From positions 19,984-83,983 of the forward strand of contig CAZJHX010000023.1 of NCBI GenBank assembly GCA_964545715.1: DNA of 64,000 bases, written 5' to 3'. The position numbers were made by a program, and so were the translations under genes. The stretch's first letter is position 1, and the number at the start of each line of letters is the position of its first letter. Below the pieces are notes generated by a model. The model did not search any database. It was not told where the DNA came from and worked only from the letters and a program-made list of their open reading frames with translations. Positions 16,911 through 28,736 of the stretch are shown one piece after another. The DNA is from CAZJHX01 sp964545715. GTDB lineage: Bacteria > Myxococcota_A > UBA9042 > GCA-2863065.

Positions 16911-17012
16911 TCAGTTGTCACCATTGAGACGGTGCGCCACCCAGGCGCAGCCGGAGAGATACGCGTTCAGCACACGCTCCATGAGGTTGCTGTGTCGTGA
17001 TTTGTGGTACAT
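16911..17012 (-). CDS. Small ORF, 33 residues
   Basis: A short frame on the minus strand starts at ATG 17012, six bases after a GAGGGG ribosome site, and codes MYHKSRHSNLMERVLNAY and a few more residues, ending in RLNGDN. It is divergent from the ABC-F gene. No family is recognised. The good ribosome site, and an inverted repeat 16 bases upstream, are the only support. Confidence 0.35.
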   Translation of the reverse strand: MYHKSRHSNLMERVLNAYLSGCAWVAHRLNGDN

Positions 17013-17027
17013 GGATGCCCCTCGGGT

Positions 17028-17062
17028 CGAATGTTTCTACGTCGACGTGAGAGCAACATTCG
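17028..17062. promoter_or_regulatory. Inverted repeat between small ORF and ABC-F gene
   Basis: The arms CGAATGTT (17028-17035) and AACATTCG (17055-17062) are perfectly complementary, with a smaller palindrome ACGTCGACGT at 17039-17048 inside. It lies between the two divergent starts, so it may be a protein-binding operator or a structured leader. Confidence 0.45.
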
Positions 17063-17106
17063 GGCCAACGCGGCTCGAACTTTAGCCGGGTGATCCCAAA
17101 CCGCAG

Positions 17107-19131
<2,025 letters not shown>

Positions 19132-21606
19132 CAGCCGCGACCAACATGCGCGCTACACACGGATCGCTGGAGGCCAGCGGCGGGAAGCGGCTGCCGGCGG
19201 CGATGACTTTGCTGCCCGTCTCTGTCCGGCCCGCGATGACCCGCTGATCCGAGTCGAGCAGCGCCATGCGGCAGGCGACGGGCTCCCCTGAGACGGTCGG
19301 AGCCGTGCAGCGACGCACCAGGCGCCCCCCTCGATCGGTGGCGCACACGGTCTCCCAGCCGTCCGGAGTGGCCAGGGGCTGCGCGCGTCCGGCGGCGCCG
19401 GATAGACGGCGCTCGCCGAAGATGACGGCCCACTCGAAGTTGGACACGATGCGCGGCTCGGTCTGACGGGCGGCCACGTCGGCCACGAAGTGCAGCGTGC
19501 GGCGGCGCTTGTCGATCCGCAGCTCGGGCGCTTTGACGTCGCCTGTGGACGGATCGATGACCAGAAACGTGGCGTAGCGCTCCTCGTCGACGGTGTCCTC
19601 ACTGGTCTGCAGGGCCACCGTCATGCGGTTGTTGATGTGCTGTGGGGCGCGGTGAAGCGCGACCTGAACGCTTTTGGGCGCGGGGGCCGGCCAGCGGAAC
19701 ACGTACAGGGTGCCCGCGCCCGAGCCGACGGGATCGCCCTCCAGCGCCTCCGGTCCCAGTGTGAACTCGGTGGGGGCGTCGGCCGTGGCCAGGGTGAACT
19801 TGTGGCTCAGCGGCCGCCACTCGGCGTTGGCTTCCCGCCAGACCACGACGGGCCCCTCGATCGGATCGTCCGGCGTGGTGCGCCGCTGGGCGAGGCCGGC
19901 GGTGGCGAAGAGGTTGGCGCCCAGGGTGCGGGTGGACCAGGTCAGGTCCAGCGACGGATCCATGCTGGGCCACAGCTGCACCGACGTGAGCCGCTCGCGC
20001 TCCTCCAGCTGGTAGACGGCGTTGGCCTCAGGCAGCTCGTCAAAGGTCATGGGCCGGCTGTCGCGTGAGAAGAACTCGGTGTGGTGCTGTCGGGGGTCCA
20101 GCGGCAGCATCACGTCGTGCAGGGTCATGGGCGTAAAGGTGATGACGGCCGCCAGGCAGCCGGCCGCGGCGCGCAGCTGTGGCGTGCCGTCGGCCAGTGC
20201 GCGGGCGCCTGCGGCCATGAGCAGCGGGAAGGGCGCCAGCGCGATGAGCGTGTACGACAGCTTCTGGGCGCCGAGCTCGACGATCAGCATCAAAAAGAGC
20301 GGCAGCGCGATGAGCCACGCCAGCAGCCCGGCCAGCTTGCGGCGCGGCGTGCGTAGGGCGAAGAGGCCGACGAGGATGACGGCCAACAGCGGGGCGCCGT
20401 ATGCCTGGATCAGCTCCAGCGGCAGCCGCAGCACCACTGGGAACGGGTCGTCGGGGCCGCGACTCAGCTGGTCGGCAAAGGGCCAGTTGAGCGGGTGAAA
20501 AACAAACGTCCACTCCAGCGGCGTGCCGGCAAACAGGGTCTGGGTCTGGCCCGCGTTGGCCAGCGCCGGATGCTTAACCGGCGCTCCAAAGGCGGCCGCG
20601 TTGACGTACAGCCAGGGAAAGACGGCACACGCGGCCGCACCAGTCGCTGTGGCCATGCGGCGCCAGGAGCCGACACACAGCAGCAGAAACGCCGGCGCCA
20701 TCAGCAGCCCGAGCGGACGCACACCGAGCCAATGCCCCGCGATGACCCCGCACACGGCGGCTGAGGCGATGGCGAAGCGGCCGGACGCCGGGCGCAGCAG
20801 CAGCTGCAGAAGGCCCATCGACAGCGCCAGCGCCAGCATGCACTCGTTGAGCTGATAGACCGCCAGCCATCGGGAGCCGCACAAGAACAGCGCGGCGACG
20901 ACCACCGGGGCCCACGCCGAGCGCAGATGTCGGGCCGCGAGCAAGATGGAGAACCCGAAGATCAGCAGATCGATCACGAACATAGCGCCGACCAGGCCGC
21001 CCAGCGACAAGAACACGAACGGCTGAGACAAGAACGCGATGTTTCCGGGGCGCTGCAGTCGCAGGACTGGCCCCAGACCAAAGCCGCTGTCCACCGGATG
21101 CGCAAACAGGTTTGTGATGTGCCGATCGCGCGCGGGGTCCCACGACACAATGCCGCCCGAGGTGCCGTCCTCCATCATGTAGAGCGACGCGTGGTGTGGA
21201 CAATGCCACCACACGTAGTCCGTCTGCAGCGCGTAATAGCTGGTCGACACCGCCGTGGTCGCGCATAAGAGGACAGCCAGCCCCAGCAGCCGCTTGGACC
21301 GAAGCGCGTCGAGCATGGGCTCCTGGGGCTCACACGGCAGCCAGCGTCCAAGCGACCACCCGATCAGCGCCCACATGACGCTGATCAAGACGATCAACTC
21401 CGGGGTTTCGGGTGTGCCGAACACGACGCTGAGCAGGAATGTGGTCGGGGCGACAGAGACGATGCCGATGACCAGTGACGTGAGCGCCCGCTCGAGGGCT
21501 CCGACTCCGGGGAGCAACCAGCGCGACAACAAGAATCCGGGCACCGCCATCGTGGCTAGCCAGGCGACAAGCAAAGCCGCAGCAAGCATTGGCCCAGTTT
21601 GGGCGC

Positions 21607-22557
21607 TCAATCGGCGATATTCAACCCGCCGGGGAGGCTGACGATCCACAGCGGCACGCCGAAGCCGCCGTCCTCGGTGCAAGCCGTGCCGTCGCCCACG
21701 CACTCGCGCACCAGATAGAGGTTTCGCGTCTTTGCATCCCAGCGCACGCCCTCGACACGGCGCACAGGGATGTCCAAATGGCGCAAGGTGCGGCCCGCCC
21801 AGTTCACCAGGGAGACGCCGTCACGGTAGAAGCCGGGGACCACCGCCACGCCGCTGGGCAGGATGTCGAGCGCGGCCGCATAGTCGCCGTAACGCTGACC
21901 GTTGGCGCGTGTGAAGGCCTTGGAGACGCGCTCCAGCTTGCCGTCCGCCGAAAACCGCACCCGCAAGACGGCCTGGGTGGACGCCGGGGCCTCCCGCGCA
22001 TCCGGGCGCACCGCCGCGGCGATGACCTCCCAGCCGCCGTCAAACCAGGACAGCCCCTCAAACTCAAAGAAGAACGGAGGGTCCGCGACATCGGTGGCCT
22101 CCTGGGTCAAGCGCGCGATGACCGCATCATCCACCAGCAGCAGGTCTTTGTCGCCGTCGCGCAGAATCACGCGCTGGGGCCCGGTTTTGTACGGAAAGAC
22201 GAGGCGCCCGTCCTTCTGAGCCAGCGCCTCCACCTCGCCGAACGCGGCGACGCGCCCCTCGCCACCGACCATCTCGCCCGTCTGCGGCGACGAGTACGTG
22301 ATCAGCGGCGGCGGCTCCATTTTGTGCCGCCACTCGTCGACCTCGTCGACCGTCGCCACCAGGGTCTGGCCGTCGCGCGTGATCAGCTCCAGCCCGCTGG
22401 CGTTGGAGACCCGCGAGAGCGTGACCATGCGCATGTCGTATTTGCCGCCCGACACCTGCGTGGGGGCGTCTTTTTGCGGCAGGAGCACGACCCACACCAC
22501 GACGGTGCCCGCCAACGCCACAACCGCCGCCAGCGCAGCGCGACGATTCGCCGTCAT
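21607..22557 (-). CDS. Membrane-anchored hypothetical protein
   Basis: This 316-residue protein has one N-terminal membrane helix (AALAAVVALAGTVVVWVVLL) and then a long extracytoplasmic domain. That part is beta-rich, with propeller-like turns such as GLSWFDGGWEVIAAAV and GVRWDAKTRNLYLV. Two Cys near the C-terminus (ECVGDGTAC) could form a disulfide. No family is recognised. Its ATG overlaps the MazG stop by one base (TGATG), so it is co-translated with MazG. The large membrane protein follows it. Confidence 0.6.
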   Translation of the reverse strand: MTANRRAALAAVVALAGTVVVWVVLLPQKDAPTQVSGGKYDMRMVTLSRVSNASGLELITRDGQTLVATVDEVDEWRHKMEPPPLITYSSPQTGEMVGGEGRVAAFGEVEALAQKDGRLVFPYKTGPQRVILRDGDKDLLLVDDAVIARLTQEATDVADPPFFFEFEGLSWFDGGWEVIAAAVRPDAREAPASTQAVLRVRFSADGKLERVSKAFTRANGQRYGDYAAALDILPSGVAVVPGFYRDGVSLVNWAGRTLRHLDIPVRRVEGVRWDAKTRNLYLVRECVGDGTACTEDGGFGVPLWIVSLPGGLNIAD

Positions 22558-22838
22558 CAGCAGCTGCAGGGGGTGTGCTTGCAGTAGGGGCAGCCGTCCT
22601 TGTACTTGGCCATGGCGGCCGCCTGCAGGTCGATGCCCCGAATCGACGCGAGCGTGGAGAGCCAGGCGAGCACGTCCGCAAACTCCTCGGCGAGGTTCTC
22701 CTGGTCGTCACGCCGCAGCGCGCGGGTCAGCTCGCCGATCTCCTCGGCAAACCACATGTACGTCCCGTGCAGACCACGCTCAGAGTCCTTCTTGTAATAG
22801 ATGTCCTCGATGAGCTTCTGAAACTCGTTGATCTGCAT
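22557..22838 (-). CDS. MazG-like nucleotide pyrophosphohydrolase
   Basis: The 93 residues match the short, single-domain MazG family of all-alpha NTP pyrophosphatases. The metal-binding acidic motif is visible as EEIGE (32-36) and EEFAD (51-55). These cytoplasmic enzymes hydrolyse non-canonical or excess NTPs to NMP and PPi. The odd part is a C-terminal Cys cluster, CPYCKHTPCSC (residues 83-93). It resembles a zinc-binding tail that I also know from MazG-like proteins of Myxococcota, Chloroflexi and archaea, but I could not verify how frequent it is. It heads the three-gene operon with two membrane proteins. Confidence 0.85.
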   Translation of the reverse strand: MQINEFQKLIEDIYYKKDSERGLHGTYMWFAEEIGELTRALRRDDQENLAEEFADVLAWLSTLASIRGIDLQAAAMAKYKDGCPYCKHTPCSC

Positions 22839-22852
22839 GACTGTGAGGACTC

Positions 22853-23575
22853 CTAGAGTGCGGCGGCGACCATTTGGATCGTCTCCTGCCCGATACCGTC
22901 GTGATGTGCGTGCGGGCCGTGCGCCGGGACGACGAGCGTGGGCGGGTGGGCTTTGAGGTCCTCATGGAACTTGGCGAGCAGGCGCTTCTTGTCCTTGACG
23001 ATGACCATCATCGCAAAATGGAAGAGCTTGTACCCCGGGCCGCTCTTGCTCAGCTTCCACATGAAGTTGAGAAAGGCGTTGCCGGGAAACTTCTGCCAGT
23101 TGCAGATCAGGTCCGACGCGAACCAGGCGTAACCGTCGGCGGTCTTGGCCCACGCCCAGGTCTCACCGACCTTGGTGGCGGGCGCCTCGGTCACGCCGAC
23201 GTCGTCCGGCAGCAGCTCCGCCAGGGCGCTCATCGGCTCGAACGTGAGCCCCGCGGCGCCCTTTTTAGCGATGCGCGCGGCAGCCTCGGGTGCGGCAAAG
23301 TTGCGCGCGCTGGGAAACCGCTCTCGCCACTCCTGTTGCCCCAGGTGATGGAAGCCGTTGGGGGCGACGATGGCACCGACCTCGCCAAACTCAGCCAGCT
23401 CCGAAAACGCCCCCTCCGGTAGGCCCACCGCCGGGCTGATCGCCAACAGCTTGCCGTCCTTCAACCGCGTCACAAACGTGGTTGCGCGACCGCCGGCATC
23501 GTTGAACTGATACTCCTGAAACAGGACCGCGGCGTCCCGATCGACGATCGTCCAGCCGTTGGGTGTGGTCTCCAT
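22853..23575 (-). CDS. DUF4336-like (metallo-beta-lactamase-related) protein
   Basis: This soluble protein has 240 residues. The region from residue 30 (TTFVTRLKDGKLLAISPAVG, EFGEVGAIVAPNGFHHL, REWRERFPSARNFAAP-like text) follows the pattern of DUF4336 proteins, distant relatives of metallo-beta-lactamases. The canonical HxHxDH motif is not present, although NGFHHLGQ and PAHGPHAHHDG retain clustered His. It therefore may bind metal without the standard site. It lies 14 bases upstream of the MazG gene on the same strand and could head that operon. The big Cys-rich lipoprotein gene is 11 bases upstream. Confidence 0.55.
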   Translation of the reverse strand: METTPNGWTIVDRDAAVLFQEYQFNDAGGRATTFVTRLKDGKLLAISPAVGLPEGAFSELAEFGEVGAIVAPNGFHHLGQQEWRERFPSARNFAAPEAAARIAKKGAAGLTFEPMSALAELLPDDVGVTEAPATKVGETWAWAKTADGYAWFASDLICNWQKFPGNAFLNFMWKLSKSGPGYKLFHFAMMVIVKDKKRLLAKFHEDLKAHPPTLVVPAHGPHAHHDGIGQETIQMVAAAL

Positions 23576-23586
23576 GGGTCTCCCTT

Positions 23587-26500
23587 CTACAACTCACACA
23601 GCTGCGTGATTTTGACGTCATCGATATAGACGCCGGGCGCGGCATTGTACAGCGCGTCGATCGAGTCGAAGCGCACCTGGATTTGGATGGTCTTCCCGCC
23701 AAACGCGCCCAGGTCGTAATCGAACGTATTCCACGTCTGAGCAGGCCCCAGGTCCGGCTTCTGCGCCAGCTCGGTCACGTCCCCGGACTCGACGTCGATC
23801 ACCTCGATGAAGATCTGGTCGTAGGTGTTGCTTCCCTGGTCGCCCAGCTGGTGCCAGATCGACAACTTCAGGCCCAACGGCGGGCCGCCGGACGGCAGGG
23901 CGATCGACGGCGACTGCACCGCGCCGAAGTTGTCACCGCACTCATAGGTGCCGGTCGCCGGGTCACCCCACTTCATGGCTCCGGGCGACGACAGCGCCTC
24001 CCCGTCCGTCTTGACGTCCCACGTGCAGCCCGTGCCGTTGTCCTGCACCGTCCAGTCCCCCTGGTAGTCGTCGAAGGTCTCGACCCACAGCACCGGCTGA
24101 CAGCACCCCTCGATGTCCGCATACACGTACTTGCACAGCCCGTCGACGCAGCTGTCGGTCGTGCACACCTCGTCCATGTCGTCGCAGTCCGCGTCGGCGC
24201 CGCAGCAGATCAGGCCGGGGATATCGGGGAAGTCGCAGGTGTTCGTGTCCAGGTTGCACAGGTTGCTGGTGCACGGAAGCTCATCGTCGCACGTGGCGTT
24301 CTCAGTGCAGCACGCGGGATCGGTCGCCGTCACCAGGCACTCGCCGGCGGTGCACGCCTCGGAGGTGCAGGGGTCGCCGTCGTCGCACTCGGTTCCGTCC
24401 GACGCCGGATCATGCGCACAGAGGCCGGCGCCGTCGCACTCGTCCAGCGTGCACGGGTCCTCGTCCGCGGTACAAGCCGTCTTGGCCGCCACCGGCAGGT
24501 GCTCGCAAACGCCCTCGCCGTTGCACGCATCGGTCGTGCACTCCAGGCTGTCACTGGTGCACTCGGTCCCGATGATGACGTTGGGGTGGGTGCAGCTGCC
24601 CACGCCGTCGCACACGTTCTCCGTGCAGACATTGCCGTCGCTCTCGCACTCGGTCCCGGCCTCCGTTGCGATGTGCAGGCACTCGCCGTTGCCGTTGCAC
24701 TCATCCAGCGTGCAGGCGTTCCCGTCGCTTGGACAAGGCTCGCCCGGAGACCCCGGCGTATGGATGCACACCCCGGCGGCGTCGCACTCGTCGATCGTAC
24801 AGAAGTTGCCGTCGCCCGCGCACGCGACGCCCTCGGGTCCCGGCTCGTGCACGCAAACCCCGGCGAAATCACATTGATCCACCGTGCACAGGTTGCCGTC
24901 CGCCTCGCACGCTACGCCCTCGTTGCCCGGCAGATAGATGCAGTTGCCCTCGCCGTCGCACTCGTCGAGCGTACACACGTTGTCGTCGGACGTGCACGCC
25001 TCGCCTTGCGGCTTGGGATCGCCCACACAGGCGCCTTCCGCGTTGCACGTCGGCACCAGGCAGTCGTACGACCCCTCACAGCTGCCGCACGTGCCGCCGC
25101 ACCCGTTGGGACCGCACTCCTTTCCGTCACACTGCGGCGTGCAGGCCTCGATCTTCACGTTGTCGATCAGCGCGACCGAGTCGTACGCGGAGTCGCCGGC
25201 GTCAAACACCGACAGCTTGATGTCGAAGTTGGTCTCGCCCTCCAGCGTGAAGCCGCCGGCGCCCTCGAGCCACGGCGTCGTGTACACCCCGTTCTGGTCA
25301 AAGCCGACGTCGGCCGGCGACAGCAGGACCCCGAGACTGCCGCACTTGTCGGCATCGCAGCTGCCGTTCTCAGCGCCGCACATGTCGTCGATGCTGACGC
25401 TCAGCACCTCCTGCGCGCCCTCCTTGGTCACGATCTCCACACGCAGCCCGTCCTGGTACTGACTGCCGCAGTACTCAAGAAACTCCTCGGAGTAGAACTT
25501 CCAGTCAAAGGTGACGGCGTAAGAGCCCTCGGGCAGGCAGTTGGGCAGACTCAGCTCCCCGTTGCCAGGGGGCAGGCCCGCCGTGCCGGTGCCCATGAAC
25601 AGCATGTAGCTGCCCTCGGTCGGCGTCGCCACGCCCAGGTTCTCCACAACCGCGATGCTGCCCGCGGTCTCCCAGCCGAACAGGTTGCCGGACTCGAAGC
25701 CCACCTCCGAGCACTCAGGCTGGAAATCGCAGCTCGTGCACGCGTTTCCGCACTGACCGCCGACCGTGCAGGGAATCCCGCCCGCGCACTCACCGCAGCT
25801 GCCGCCGCAGCCGTCGTCGCCGCACGCTTTGCCCTGGCAGGCGGGGGTGCACTCGGTCGTGCACGTGCTCTCCGGCGTGCAGAACTGACCGCCCGGACAG
25901 TTGCCGCACGTGCCGCCACAGCCGTTGGGCCCGCACTCGGCGCCCTCGGCACACAGCGGCTCGCAGAAGTCGGGGTCAAAACAAAAACCATCCGAGTTGC
26001 ACGCCAGATCGCCCGGACACGTGCCACACACCCCACCGCACCCATCCGGGCCGCAGGTCTTGCCACCCGCGCAGCCCGCGTTGCACAGCGCTGTGCACTC
26101 GAAGTCGGCCGAGCACACCTCGTCGTCGGTGCACGCGCCGCACGAACCACCGCACCCATCAGCGCCGCACGTCTTGCCGTCGCAATCGGCGTTGCACACC
26201 TCGCAGACGCCGTCGCTGCAGACAGACCCGGACTCGCAGGCGCCGCACTCACCGCCACAGCCGTCCGGCCCGCACACCAGCCCCTCACACTGCGGCACAC
26301 ACGGCGGACCACAGGCGCCGTCGTTGCACACCAGCTCGCCCTCGCAGACGCCGCACGAGCCGCCGCACCCGTCGCTGCCGCAGCTCTTGCCACCGCAATC
26401 CGGCGTGCACGCCAGCTGACACAAGCCATCCGGATCGCAGTTGGGGGCCACGGCGGGACAGAAGCCACACTCGCCACCGCACGCGTCGGGACCGCACTCC

Positions 26501-27096
26501 TTGCCGGCGCATTGGGGCTCACACGGCGGCTGCTGGCACTGCCCGCTGTCCACATCGCAGATCAGGTCGTCTGCGCAGTCTCCACAGGACCCGTCACAGC
26601 CATCCGGCCCGCACACCTTGCCCTCGCACTGCGGCACGCACACCGGCTCCTCGCACTGACCGCTGCGGGTGCACGCGGTGCCGTTGTCGGGGCAATCCCC
26701 GCACGACCCGTCGCAGCCGTCCGGGCCGCACGCCTTGCCGTCGCACTGGGGGACGCAAACGCCCGTGTCGGTGGTGTCCTCGCCGGTGTCTGTCGTGTCG
26801 GGCGTGTCGGTCGTGTCGGTCGTGTCGGTCGTGTCGTCGCCGGTGTCGGTCGTGTCTTCGCCGGTGTCGGTGGACGTGACGTCAACGCCGGTGTCACCAG
26901 ACTCGCACACGCAGGCGTCGTACTCGCCCGCCGCGTTGCACTGCTGAGCGCCCTCAGCGCCGTCGGTGCACGAGCACGCCTGACTCGCCCCGGACACGCA
27001 TGTGGGCTTGTCCCCCGCGGTCGTATCCGCAGAGCAGCCAAACACAAATGCACACGCGGCGACCCCCGCCGCAAAGACGCTCACAAAACGACTCAT
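23587..27096 (-). CDS. Large Cys-rich repeat surface lipoprotein
   Basis: This lipoprotein has 1169 residues, from ATG 27096 with a GGGGGA ribosome site. Its lipobox is FVFGC, followed by a Thr/Asp-rich linker (about residues 70-110). Then come nine consecutive repeats of about 45 residues with the frame CxPxCxGKxCGxDGCGGxCGxC, and a tenth after residue 650. A beta-sandwich like those in choice-of-anchor proteins lies at about 450-640 (FESGNLFGWETAGS). Eight further repeats of the form CxxDGNxCTxDECDxxGxC cover about 700-930. The last 200 residues (ETFDDYQGDWTVQDNG onward) look like a MAM/jelly-roll domain. All of this suggests a disulfide-stabilised cell-surface stalk that carries a binding head. 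No catalytic residues are seen. Confidence 0.85.
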   Translation of the reverse strand: MSRFVSVFAAGVAACAFVFGCSADTTAGDKPTCVSGASQACSCTDGAEGAQQCNAAGEYDACVCESGDTGVDVTSTDTGEDTTDTGDDTTDTTDTTDTPDTTDTGEDTTDTGVCVPQCDGKACGPDGCDGSCGDCPDNGTACTRSGQCEEPVCVPQCEGKVCGPDGCDGSCGDCADDLICDVDSGQCQQPPCEPQCAGKECGPDACGGECGFCPAVAPNCDPDGLCQLACTPDCGGKSCGSDGCGGSCGVCEGELVCNDGACGPPCVPQCEGLVCGPDGCGGECGACESGSVCSDGVCEVCNADCDGKTCGADGCGGSCGACTDDEVCSADFECTALCNAGCAGGKTCGPDGCGGVCGTCPGDLACNSDGFCFDPDFCEPLCAEGAECGPNGCGGTCGNCPGGQFCTPESTCTTECTPACQGKACGDDGCGGSCGECAGGIPCTVGGQCGNACTSCDFQPECSEVGFESGNLFGWETAGSIAVVENLGVATPTEGSYMLFMGTGTAGLPPGNGELSLPNCLPEGSYAVTFDWKFYSEEFLEYCGSQYQDGLRVEIVTKEGAQEVLSVSIDDMCGAENGSCDADKCGSLGVLLSPADVGFDQNGVYTTPWLEGAGGFTLEGETNFDIKLSVFDAGDSAYDSVALIDNVKIEACTPQCDGKECGPNGCGGTCGSCEGSYDCLVPTCNAEGACVGDPKPQGEACTSDDNVCTLDECDGEGNCIYLPGNEGVACEADGNLCTVDQCDFAGVCVHEPGPEGVACAGDGNFCTIDECDAAGVCIHTPGSPGEPCPSDGNACTLDECNGNGECLHIATEAGTECESDGNVCTENVCDGVGSCTHPNVIIGTECTSDSLECTTDACNGEGVCEHLPVAAKTACTADEDPCTLDECDGAGLCAHDPASDGTECDDGDPCTSEACTAGECLVTATDPACCTENATCDDELPCTSNLCNLDTNTCDFPDIPGLICCGADADCDDMDEVCTTDSCVDGLCKYVYADIEGCCQPVLWVETFDDYQGDWTVQDNGTGCTWDVKTDGEALSSPGAMKWGDPATGTYECGDNFGAVQSPSIALPSGGPPLGLKLSIWHQLGDQGSNTYDQIFIEVIDVESGDVTELAQKPDLGPAQTWNTFDYDLGAFGGKTIQIQVRFDSIDALYNAAPGVYIDDVKITQLCEL
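24346..24995 (-). repeat. Eight Cys-rich repeats within the lipoprotein gene
   Basis: This stretch codes the eight imperfect units of about 28 residues with the pattern CxxDGNxCTxDECDxxGxC. The unit order is clear, but the DNA is diverged, which points to old duplication kept by selection. Confidence 0.6.
25740..26765 (-). repeat. Nine CGPDGCGGSCG-type repeats
   Basis: Nine successive units of about 35-45 residues are coded here, each with six or more Cys in the order C-C-CG-DGC-CG-C. The Thr/Asp linker at 26764-26880, coded by short irregular repeats, precedes them. Confidence 0.65.
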
Positions 27097-27180
27097 CCTG
27101 TCCCCCATCCAGCATTGGCCCGGTCGGCAGAGCCTACACCGGCGGCGTCGGCGCATAAACCCCGTACGCAACCGCGACGG

Positions 27181-27813
27181 CTATTTTGTGGCGGCGGCGA
27201 ACTGCGCGATGGCCGCGTCCGACAGGTCGTGCTGCCCCATGGCCTGGATCACCGGCCAGGGCAGCGTCAGGTGATGCGCGCCCGCCAGCATCGTGTCGAC
27301 CGCCTCCGTGGGCGACTTCACGCTGGCGGCCAAAATGCGTGTCGGCGCGTCGTTGGCCGTGATCACCGCCCGCATGCGGCGCACCAACTCCAGGCCGTCA
27401 CCCAACAGCCGCGTACTGCGGTTCACATACGGAAGCACGAAATGCGCCCCGGCCTGGCAGGCCAGATGGACTTGAGCCGCGCTGAAGATCGCAGTGATGC
27501 CGACCACGTGCGCCTGCGAGAACTCCGCCGCCAGAGCCAGGTTCTCCGAAGTACAGGCGATCTTGAGCCCCACTCGCCCCGGACGCACCGCAAGCATGCG
27601 ATGAGCCTCGTCACGACGCGCCTCAACGGACGCCGACGCCAGCTGGTAGAACACCGTGCCGTGCCCCGCGTCGCACAGCTCGCCGATGACGTCCTCCGCG
27701 GGCCGCCCGGCGATCGCCATCAACGCCGGATTGGTCGTGATGCCGCCAACAAGCCCCGTCGCATATGCCGTGTGAGCGTCCTCGGCCAGCGCGGAATCCA
27801 GATAGAGCGTCAC
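27181..27813 (-). CDS. Transaldolase, FSA/TalC-like
   Basis: The GTG at 27813 overlaps the kinase stop by four bases (GTGA), giving 210 residues, the usual length for the small fructose-6-phosphate aldolase/transaldolase family. Diagnostic parts are LYLDSALAED (Asp6), GGITTNP (23-29), the Schiff-base Lys84 in VGLKIACTSENL, and the phosphate-binding region VGITAIFSAAQVHLA followed by FVLPYVNR. It is a cytoplasmic TIM-barrel enzyme that moves or cleaves C3 units of sugar phosphates. Translational coupling to a PfkB sugar kinase suggests that they act on the same sugar. Confidence 0.9.
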   Translation of the reverse strand: MTLYLDSALAEDAHTAYATGLVGGITTNPALMAIAGRPAEDVIGELCDAGHGTVFYQLASASVEARRDEAHRMLAVRPGRVGLKIACTSENLALAAEFSQAHVVGITAIFSAAQVHLACQAGAHFVLPYVNRSTRLLGDGLELVRRMRAVITANDAPTRILAASVKSPTEAVDTMLAGAHHLTLPWPVIQAMGQHDLSDAAIAQFAAATK

Positions 27814-28736
27814 GGATGCCCCTCCTTCGCCTTGGCGTCGACCGCCTCCCGCGTAGGCAGACTGGGCTCCGCGCCCGCAACGCCCACGGCCAGTGCACCC
27901 GCGGCGTTGCCCAATCTCAGCGCGGCGGCCAGGTGCAGCCCCTCGGCCAGTCCGACCGCAAACGCGCCGCAAAAGGCGTCACCGGCGCCAGTCGGATCCA
28001 CCGGCGTCGCCGCAAATGCCGGGATGTGATCCTCCGTCGTGGGCGTCACCACCACGCTGCCGCTCGACCCCAGCGTGACGATCACGCCGTGCCGCACGCC
28101 CTGCTTCAGCAGCTGCCGCCCGGCCTCCACCGCCGTGCGAGGGTCCGTCACCGCCACGCCGGTCAGCGTCTCCGCTTCAACCTCGTTGGGGATCAGCCAG
28201 TCGGTAATGGGCAACAGCTCCGTGAGATCCGACTGCGCCGGCGCCGGATTCAAGATCGTGGTGACCCCCACATCGGACGCGACCCGAGCGGCCGCCAGGG
28301 ACGCCTCCACCGGCACCTCCAGCTGCAGCATCAGCACGTTGCTGGCGGCGATCATCTCGGCCGCGCTCATCACGTCCTCTTGGGTCAGCCGCATGTTGGC
28401 CTGCTGGATCAGCAGGATGCTGTTGTCCCCGTCGGGGTTGATCATGGGCACCGCAAAGCTGGTCTTGTCCTTTATCGACCGCGACACGTGCCGGCTGTTG
28501 ATCGACGCGTCGTCCAGCAGCCGCAGAAACTCGTCACCGTCCGAGTCGGCGCCAACCTTGCCGACCATCGCCACCTTCGCGCCGCAGCGCCGCGCCGTTA
28601 TGGCCTGATTGAAGCCCTTGCCGCCCGGGAAGACCTCAAAGCGCGTGGGCACCTGGGTCTCATGACGCCGCGGAAAGTGGTCCACCCAGACGACCAGATC
28701 CATCACAAAGCTGCCGACGACGGTTACTTTTGCCAT
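27810..28736 (-). CDS. PfkB-family carbohydrate kinase, ribokinase-like
   Basis: This 308-residue kinase begins MAKVTVVGSFVMDLV at ATG 28736. The first PfkB signature is FPGGKGFNQAITARRCGAKVA (positions 36-56), and the catalytic signature is DPTGAGDAFCGAF with Asp253 as the base. The substrate-lid region and length fit ribokinase, but ribose is not certain. Its ATG shares a base with the TAA of the giant lipoprotein gene (TAATG), and its stop overlaps the transaldolase GTG. All three are therefore translated in a chain. Confidence 0.9.
   Translation of the reverse strand: MAKVTVVGSFVMDLVVWVDHFPRRHETQVPTRFEVFPGGKGFNQAITARRCGAKVAMVGKVGADSDGDEFLRLLDDASINSRHVSRSIKDKTSFAVPMINPDGDNSILLIQQANMRLTQEDVMSAAEMIAASNVLMLQLEVPVEASLAAARVASDVGVTTILNPAPAQSDLTELLPITDWLIPNEVEAETLTGVAVTDPRTAVEAGRQLLKQGVRHGVIVTLGSSGSVVVTPTTEDHIPAFAATPVDPTGAGDAFCGAFAVGLAEGLHLAAALRLGNAAGALAVGVAGAEPSLPTREAVDAKAKEGHP

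Noticed and set aside
24346..26765. Possible CRISPR array because of regular repeats
   Set aside because: The periodicity comes from coding Cys-repeat units, which are diverged and have no spacers.
23563..28029. A 1488-residue open frame on the plus strand
   Set aside because: It is the antisense shadow of the Cys-rich lipoprotein, transaldolase and PfkB genes. It is Ala/Arg/Val/His-rich with no domain, whereas the minus frames carry clear families.
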